NCBI GenBank assembly: GCA_017408305.1
Contig: JAFQUU010000056.1
Location: 1-9,624 of the forward strand
Source: Clostridia bacterium
GTDB taxonomy: Bacteria; Bacillota; Clostridia; Christensenellales; UBA1242
Direction: 5' to 3'
Length of the DNA: 9,624 nucleotides
Below are positions 6,603 to 9,624 of this stretch, one piece after another. The notes under the pieces were generated by a model. It saw only the letters and a program-made list of their open reading frames with translations. It was not told the DNA's origin and made no database searches. Each line of letters begins with the position of its first letter. Position 1 is the first letter of the stretch. The position numbers and the translations under genes were made by a program.

Positions 6603-7343
6603 TTGACAAAAAAAGCAAAACTTGCAAGTAGTATTGTTGTTGCACTGTTTGTTGCAGTTATGATTCCAGTTGCCATTTTTGCAGCAAGTAATCAAACGGT
6701 AGGGATTTCAAACTATGTACAATTTTTTGTTGAAGACCTTGAAGGCAAGTTCTACTATGCCATAACAGGCAATCGCTTAGACAAAAACAGCACAACTTCT
6801 TCAATGGATGTGGGCTATGACCCAATCTCTAAAACAATCACTCCCCAACTTTTGTTTAAGGCAGAATACAGCACTGATGACGATGACTATTTTGTCTATA
6901 ACGGAACAGGTGGCATTGTTTTAGACCAATCAATTCCAGTGCCACAAACTGCAGGTATTGAATTTGATGAAAACCACCAAGAAATTAACTACTACTTTGT
7001 TTTTATCAACGAAGCCAAAAGTTCTGAAACCAACCCACGAAGCGTATATGTAACAACCAAAGCCGAGCATTCCTTAAACCCAAACCATGTTGATACATAC
7101 TGGAGTTATATCATTAAAACCACTGGCCACAGTTCAGAACTTACCCCCCTCAAAACCACTGGCATTTGGACAAACTCTATTGAACAACCAACAATTTTTG
7201 AAACAGGAATTGAAGTTCCACCACAAGACAGGGCACTTTATAGTTACATAATTTTAAAGTACACCCTAAAACTTCAACCCACAAATATTGAATTTAAAAA
7301 CGACCTTAATTTAACAATAACCCTAAAAAGTGCCGAAATTTAA
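6603..7343 (+). CDS. Secreted protein of unknown function, first of a pair
   Basis: I do not recognise a family. The 246-residue product starts at TTG after a strong ribosome binding site. It has a clear Sec signal peptide: KKAK, a hydrophobic core (about 11-25) and cleavage after A27 or A28 (IFAAS). The mature part of about 219 residues has no cysteine, no further membrane segment and no LPxTG or lipobox. It is therefore released or held to the surface non-covalently. It alternates hydrophobic and polar residues, is rich in Thr, Asn, Ser and Tyr, and has an acidic DDDD patch, which suggests an all-beta fold. Size and export resemble TasA/camelysin-type matrix proteins, but their sequence hallmarks are absent, so this is only a structural guess. 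The next gene starts 14 bases later and its ribosome binding site abuts this stop codon, so the two are co-transcribed. Confidence 0.8.
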   Translation: MTKKAKLASSIVVALFVAVMIPVAIFAASNQTVGISNYVQFFVEDLEGKFYYAITGNRLDKNSTTSSMDVGYDPISKTITPQLLFKAEYSTDDDDYFVYNGTGGIVLDQSIPVPQTAGIEFDENHQEINYYFVFINEAKSSETNPRSVYVTTKAEHSLNPNHVDTYWSYIIKTTGHSSELTPLKTTGIWTNSIEQPTIFETGIEVPPQDRALYSYIILKYTLKLQPTNIEFKNDLNLTITLKSAEI

Positions 7344-7350
7344 AAGGAGG
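7344..7350 (+). promoter_or_regulatory. Ribosome binding site that decides the second pair member's start
   Basis: AAGGAGG directly follows the stop of the upstream gene. ATG 7352 is only 1 base away, too close; ATG 7358, 7 bases away, is the proper start. Confidence 0.85.
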
Positions 7351-7357
7351 AATGCTT

Positions 7358-7894
7358 ATGCTGAACAAAGTCATAAAACTTTCAACAATAGTGCTTGGGC
7401 TTTTTTGTAGCGTTTTTATGATTTTTACAAGCGTACACGCAGCCTCTCAACAAGCAAGTCAGGTTTCAACCACTGTCACCTACACCCCTGGCATTTTGGT
7501 TCGAGTTGAAGCAATTGTTGATGATGGCGCCCCTGAAATAATCTTTGACAACTACACTGGCGCTGGTGTCAACAACACTCACTTCTCTGTAACACCTAGC
7601 TTGCCTACAGGCACACTCACAAGCCCAAATGTAATTAAGTTTAGGATTACAAACTACACAGAAAACAAAGACATTGTTGCATCAGTTGAACTTGTAAACA
7701 ACGCACCACAAAGCGTGTTTATGGAAATTATTGATGAAAGCAAAACTGAAGTTAAAACAAATCAAATCAACCGTAAGGAAGACAAATTGCCAGCAAACTC
7801 TGGCGAGACAAACACTTTTCATTTGATTTCATATTTTCAAAATGCCGAAGCACACCTAATTATAAGAATTCAAGAAGTTAATGTACAGGAATAA
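7358..7894 (+). CDS. Secreted protein of unknown function, second of a pair
   Basis: This is an unrecognised 178-residue exported protein. Its signal peptide has K4 and K7, a hydrophobic core (about 8-26) and cleavage after A28 (VHA-AS). The mature protein of about 150 residues lacks cysteine, membrane segments and anchoring motifs, and alternates in a beta-strand fashion. The mature N-termini of both pair members start A-S-x-Q (ASNQ and ASQQ), followed by short beta-like segments. Both also have a mid-protein hydrophobic strand with Asn (FVFIN versus FRITN) and a hydrophobic strand near the C-terminus. They may be distant paralogues, although ordinary pairwise similarity is low by eye. Translation is probably linked to the upstream gene. 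The gene ends in a terminator shared with the convergent peptidase gene. Secretion is well supported; function is unknown. Confidence 0.78.
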   Translation: MLNKVIKLSTIVLGLFCSVFMIFTSVHAASQQASQVSTTVTYTPGILVRVEAIVDDGAPEIIFDNYTGAGVNNTHFSVTPSLPTGTLTSPNVIKFRITNYTENKDIVASVELVNNAPQSVFMEIIDESKTEVKTNQINRKEDKLPANSGETNTFHLISYFQNAEAHLIIRIQEVNVQE

Positions 7895-7895
7895 A

Positions 7896-7936
7896 AAATC
7901 CCTTTCTACTTTTTAACTAGTTAGGGATTTATTTTT
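7896..7936. terminator. Bidirectional terminator shared by convergent genes
   Basis: AAATCCCT (7896-7903) pairs perfectly with AGGGATTT (7923-7930), with T-rich tails on both strands. It begins 1 base after the stop of the exported-protein gene. The minus-strand S41 gene ends at 7913, inside the loop, so the right arm is also coding sequence for that protein's last residues. Confidence 0.75.
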
Positions 7937-9052
7937 AATTTGCATAACACAAAACTCAAGAGGTTTGTCGAGCCCATTTTTTAAGTCTTCCACTGTCTCG
8001 AATACTTCTTTGTCAACTGCAAAAGGTTGTTTAATGCTTTGGCGTTTCTTAACAACCTTGCAAACAACAAGTTTTTTTGAACATTTAAAGCGTATCCCAC
8101 TTTTTGCCTGCGAAACACCACCTGCATAAGCATAAAACTTATAGGGTTGCCCAGCATTTTGACCAACAAGAAAACCTCCTTTATTTTTAAGTCTTGCAGC
8201 CAAAACGATTGAAGCAGAAAGAGAGTTGTTATTTACAATACCAAAATACTCAAAATTTTGCTCATCCATTACATCAAAAATTTTATTGAACATATCGGCG
8301 TATCCACCTGGGTTATCTCGAAGGTCAACCACCACAGGTTTAACGCCACAAGTTTGAATAGTGTTTAAAACAAATTTATTGAAATTTTCATCATAGCCTT
8401 TGGGCAAATCTTGACTTGAAAGGGAAAAATCCTTAATCCTAAAATAGTAATAGTCATTTCTATTTTCAAACCAATATGGTTTTGTTGGCTTAAAAATATA
8501 CTGGTTTTTATCGCAAACCACTGCTTCTACCCTTACTTTTTCAACTTTGCCATCCTGCTTTAAATCTAATGTGATATATTCTTCTGTTGCCACACCTATA
8601 ATTTTTAAAATACTAAGATATGTTAGATGCGTGCATACCCATCTATATTTACCAATTGGCAATTCACTTGGCAATATATCAAAAAGTAAGGTTTCGACTT
8701 TAGAAATAGCGTGGTTGTTTATCCCAACAATTTCGCTAAACAAATATTTTTTGTCCAAAAACCTTTCATCAAGGTTTGAAATATAATATTTACCATCCAG
8801 TCTTTTTACTTCAAACGGAAAGTCTTTATCTAATGCAAATGTCAAAAAACAAGTTGTGTGCAAGTCTCCAATCATAGAAAACAGATGTTTTAACCAATAA
8901 TTTTGCTTGTAAATATCAAATGACGCCCAATCTTTTTTTAGAAAATTTATCTTATGCCAAAATGCTTTTTTTGAAACCCTACAATACAAATTTGGGTGCT
9001 GATTTTCCAAAATTTTAAAGAGTTCAACCAAATCACTATGCTTTATTTCCAT
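7913..9052 (-). CDS. S41-family (C-terminal processing/tricorn-like) peptidase, cytoplasmic
   Basis: This 379-residue protein has the S41 serine-peptidase layout. The N-terminal helical segment has HPNLY (19-23) and GDLHT (62-66, the family's GDxHT). A PDZ-like middle part follows (about 75-180, with LFSEIVGINNHAISKVE). The catalytic core has DLRDNPGG (243-250), the likely nucleophile S279 in NSLSAS, and GFLVGQNAG (293-301), where most relatives have Glu in place of Q298. There is no signal peptide or membrane segment, unlike exported CtpA enzymes, so it should act on cytoplasmic peptides or proteins. Its substrate is unknown, and activity is likely but not certain given the Q298 change. No ribosome binding site precedes the ATG; instead a promoter lies so close that the mRNA should start at the ATG itself. 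It lies downstream of rpsR but behind that operon's terminator. Confidence 0.85.
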   Translation of the reverse strand: MEIKHSDLVELFKILENQHPNLYCRVSKKAFWHKINFLKKDWASFDIYKQNYWLKHLFSMIGDLHTTCFLTFALDKDFPFEVKRLDGKYYISNLDERFLDKKYLFSEIVGINNHAISKVETLLFDILPSELPIGKYRWVCTHLTYLSILKIIGVATEEYITLDLKQDGKVEKVRVEAVVCDKNQYIFKPTKPYWFENRNDYYYFRIKDFSLSSQDLPKGYDENFNKFVLNTIQTCGVKPVVVDLRDNPGGYADMFNKIFDVMDEQNFEYFGIVNNNSLSASIVLAARLKNKGGFLVGQNAGQPYKFYAYAGGVSQAKSGIRFKCSKKLVVCKVVKKRQSIKQPFAVDKEVFETVEDLKNGLDKPLEFCVMQIKNKSLTS

Positions 9053-9058
9053 ACAAAA

Positions 9059-9087
9059 AATATATCATAAAAAATACTTTTTTTCAA
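9059..9087 (-). promoter_or_regulatory. Promoter of the S41 peptidase gene, predicted leaderless
   Basis: On the minus strand TTGAAA (9087-9082), a 17-base spacer and TATATT (9064-9059) preceded by TGA (extended -10). Only six bases (TTTTGT) separate it from the ATG at 9052, so the expected transcription start coincides with the start codon. Confidence 0.7.
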
Positions 9088-9090
9088 ATA

Positions 9091-9122
9091 AAAAAACCTG
9101 CATACATTTATGCAAGTTTTTT
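9091..9122 (-). terminator. Terminator of the ssb-rpsR operon
   Basis: A stem of 13 pairs and one mismatch: TGCATA (9099-9104) pairs with TATGCA (9109-9114) over a 4-base loop, extended by C-G and six A-T pairs. In the minus direction it ends in a T-run that reaches to 9090, close to the -35 box of the S41 gene. Confidence 0.82.
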
Positions 9123-9124
9123 GG

Positions 9125-9140
9125 TTGGGGCAAGCCCCAA
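9125..9140 (-). other. Compact GC-rich hairpin directly after rpsR
   Basis: TTGGGG and CCCCAA flank a 4-base loop, starting 3 bases after the rpsR stop. No T-run follows, so it is not a terminator by itself. It may protect the 3' end of the mRNA or help the second hairpin. Confidence 0.55.
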
Positions 9141-9143
9141 AAA

Positions 9144-9440
9144 TTAATCTGCTTGGAAAGGCAAAAGTGCCATAACGCGTGCACGCTTGATTGCAACTGC
9201 AAGTTCGCGTTGGTGTGCTTTGCAAACGCCTGTTTGACGGCGTGGCAAAATTTTACCTTTTTCTGAAATATAGTGACGAAGCATTGCTGTATCTTTATAG
9301 TCAATCACCTTAACTTTGTTTGTGCAGAAAGCACAAACTTTTTTCTTGCCACCAGAGCGTTTGTTGTATTTTTTGCGTTCTGGTTGTGCTTCTTTTGCAG
9401 GTGCTTTTTCTTTAACTTCTTCTTTAATTTCTTCTGCCAT
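9144..9440 (-). CDS. rpsR: 30S ribosomal protein S18 with N-terminal extension
   Basis: S18 binds the platform of the small ribosomal subunit together with S6. The conserved core (about 33-98) includes VIDYKD, LRHYISEKGKILPRR, GVCKAHQREL and AVAIKRARVMALLP. It is the zinc-binding (C+) form: C36 and C39 in CAFC with C73 and H76 in CKAH. At 98 residues it is longer than the usual 70-80. The extra N-terminal part (about 1-30) is a charged Glu/Lys/Ala/Pro sequence (AEEIKEEVKEKAPAKE). The start is secure because AAAAGGAG stands 8 bases upstream. The gene follows ssb by 24 bases, as in the conserved rpsF-ssb-rpsR operon in which S6 and S18 are made together. rplI, often the next gene, is not adjacent here. 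Confidence 0.97.
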   Translation of the reverse strand: MAEEIKEEVKEKAPAKEAQPERKKYNKRSGGKKKVCAFCTNKVKVIDYKDTAMLRHYISEKGKILPRRQTGVCKAHQRELAVAIKRARVMALLPFQAD

Positions 9441-9464
9441 AAGTGTTTCTCCTTTTAAAAAATA

Positions 9465-9624
9465 TTAAAATGGAAGGGTGTCATCATCAACAGGTTGAAG
9501 GTCAGCCACCACTTCGGTTTTTGATTCTTTAACATAAGAATCTTCATCTGCACCATTTTGCTTGGTGCTTAAAAATTCAACTTCATCAGCAGTGATTTCT
9601 GTGATATAGCGTTTTGTGCCATCG
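9465..9624 (-). CDS. ssb: Single-stranded DNA-binding protein, C-terminal part (gene runs off right end)
   Basis: SSB coats single-stranded DNA in replication, repair and recombination, and recruits partners through its acidic tip. Only the last 52 residues are in the window; the 5' end lies beyond base 9624. The visible part begins with the end of the OB fold (DGTKRYITEITADEVEFLSTK). A short polar linker follows, ending in the canonical tip DDDTLPF, the docking peptide for SSB partners. The stop is TAA (minus, 9467-9465), and rpsR follows after 24 bases. The linker of roughly 25 residues is short compared with the long Gly/Gln-rich linkers of many SSBs. Its placement before rpsR suggests the housekeeping SSB. 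Confidence 0.95.
   Translation of the reverse strand, partial: DGTKRYITEITADEVEFLSTKQNGADEDSYVKESKTEVVADLQPVDDDTLPF

Noticed and set aside
7352..7357. Start of the second exported protein at ATG 7352
   Set aside because: Only 1 base from the ribosome binding site; ATG 7358 has correct spacing.
1..9624. Genetic-code change suggested by every gene ending in TAA
   Set aside because: Eleven TAA stops are expected from strong AT bias, and tryptophans are encoded by TGG with no in-frame TGA in the conserved genes.
1..9624. CRISPR arrays, insertion sequences, prophage genes, tRNA or rRNA genes, riboswitches
   Set aside because: No regularly spaced direct repeats, no transposase or phage proteins, no cloverleaf or rRNA-like stretch; intergenic regions are all shorter than 240 bases and are accounted for above.

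Overview
The window is AT-rich DNA from a low-GC Gram-positive bacterium. It carries a full-length Spo0A, which is known only from the Bacillota endospore-forming lineages, together with Gram-positive style signal peptides, strong AGGAGG-type ribosome binding sites and a BspA-type leucine-rich repeat protein. An uncultured, probably gut-associated, clostridial-type genome is my best inference; nothing here fixes the genus. All eleven genes end in TAA.

Layout. 1-318: 3' end of a tRNA-dihydrouridine synthase (+), with its own terminator. 403-1590: pgk, phosphoglycerate kinase (+), apparently monocistronic, ending in a bidirectional terminator. 1702-3495: a 597-residue protein (-) with no signal peptide, an unrecognised N-terminal domain and a C-terminal LRR block, driven by a near-consensus promoter. 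3577-5049: an exported M1-type zinc metallopeptidase (+) that converges on rplI (-, 5046-5489) so tightly that the two stop codons overlap. 5490-5725: a divergent regulatory region with two inverted repeats between rplI and spo0A. 5726-6502: spo0A (+). 6603-7343 and 7358-7894: two consecutive small exported proteins of unknown function (+), co-directional with spo0A but with their own promoter, whose -35 box sits inside the spo0A terminator. 7913-9052: a cytoplasmic S41-like peptidase (-) that looks leaderless. 9144-9440 and 9465-9624: rpsR and the 3' end of ssb (-), the tail of the conserved rpsF-ssb-rpsR operon.

How it fits together. Most genes are ordinary housekeeping functions: glycolysis, tRNA modification, ribosomal proteins and SSB. 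The more individual parts are the segment where spo0A is followed by two secreted, beta-rich, TasA-sized proteins, the intracellular LRR protein, and the dense packing of the regulatory DNA. That packing includes promoters overlapping upstream terminators, a terminator arm inside a convergent coding region, overlapping stop codons and at least one likely leaderless mRNA. I see no CRISPR array, transposase, phage gene, tRNA or rRNA. I found no clearly new defence or biosynthetic system. The two best candidates for unexplored biology are the LRR protein's N-terminal domain and the exported pair next to spo0A.
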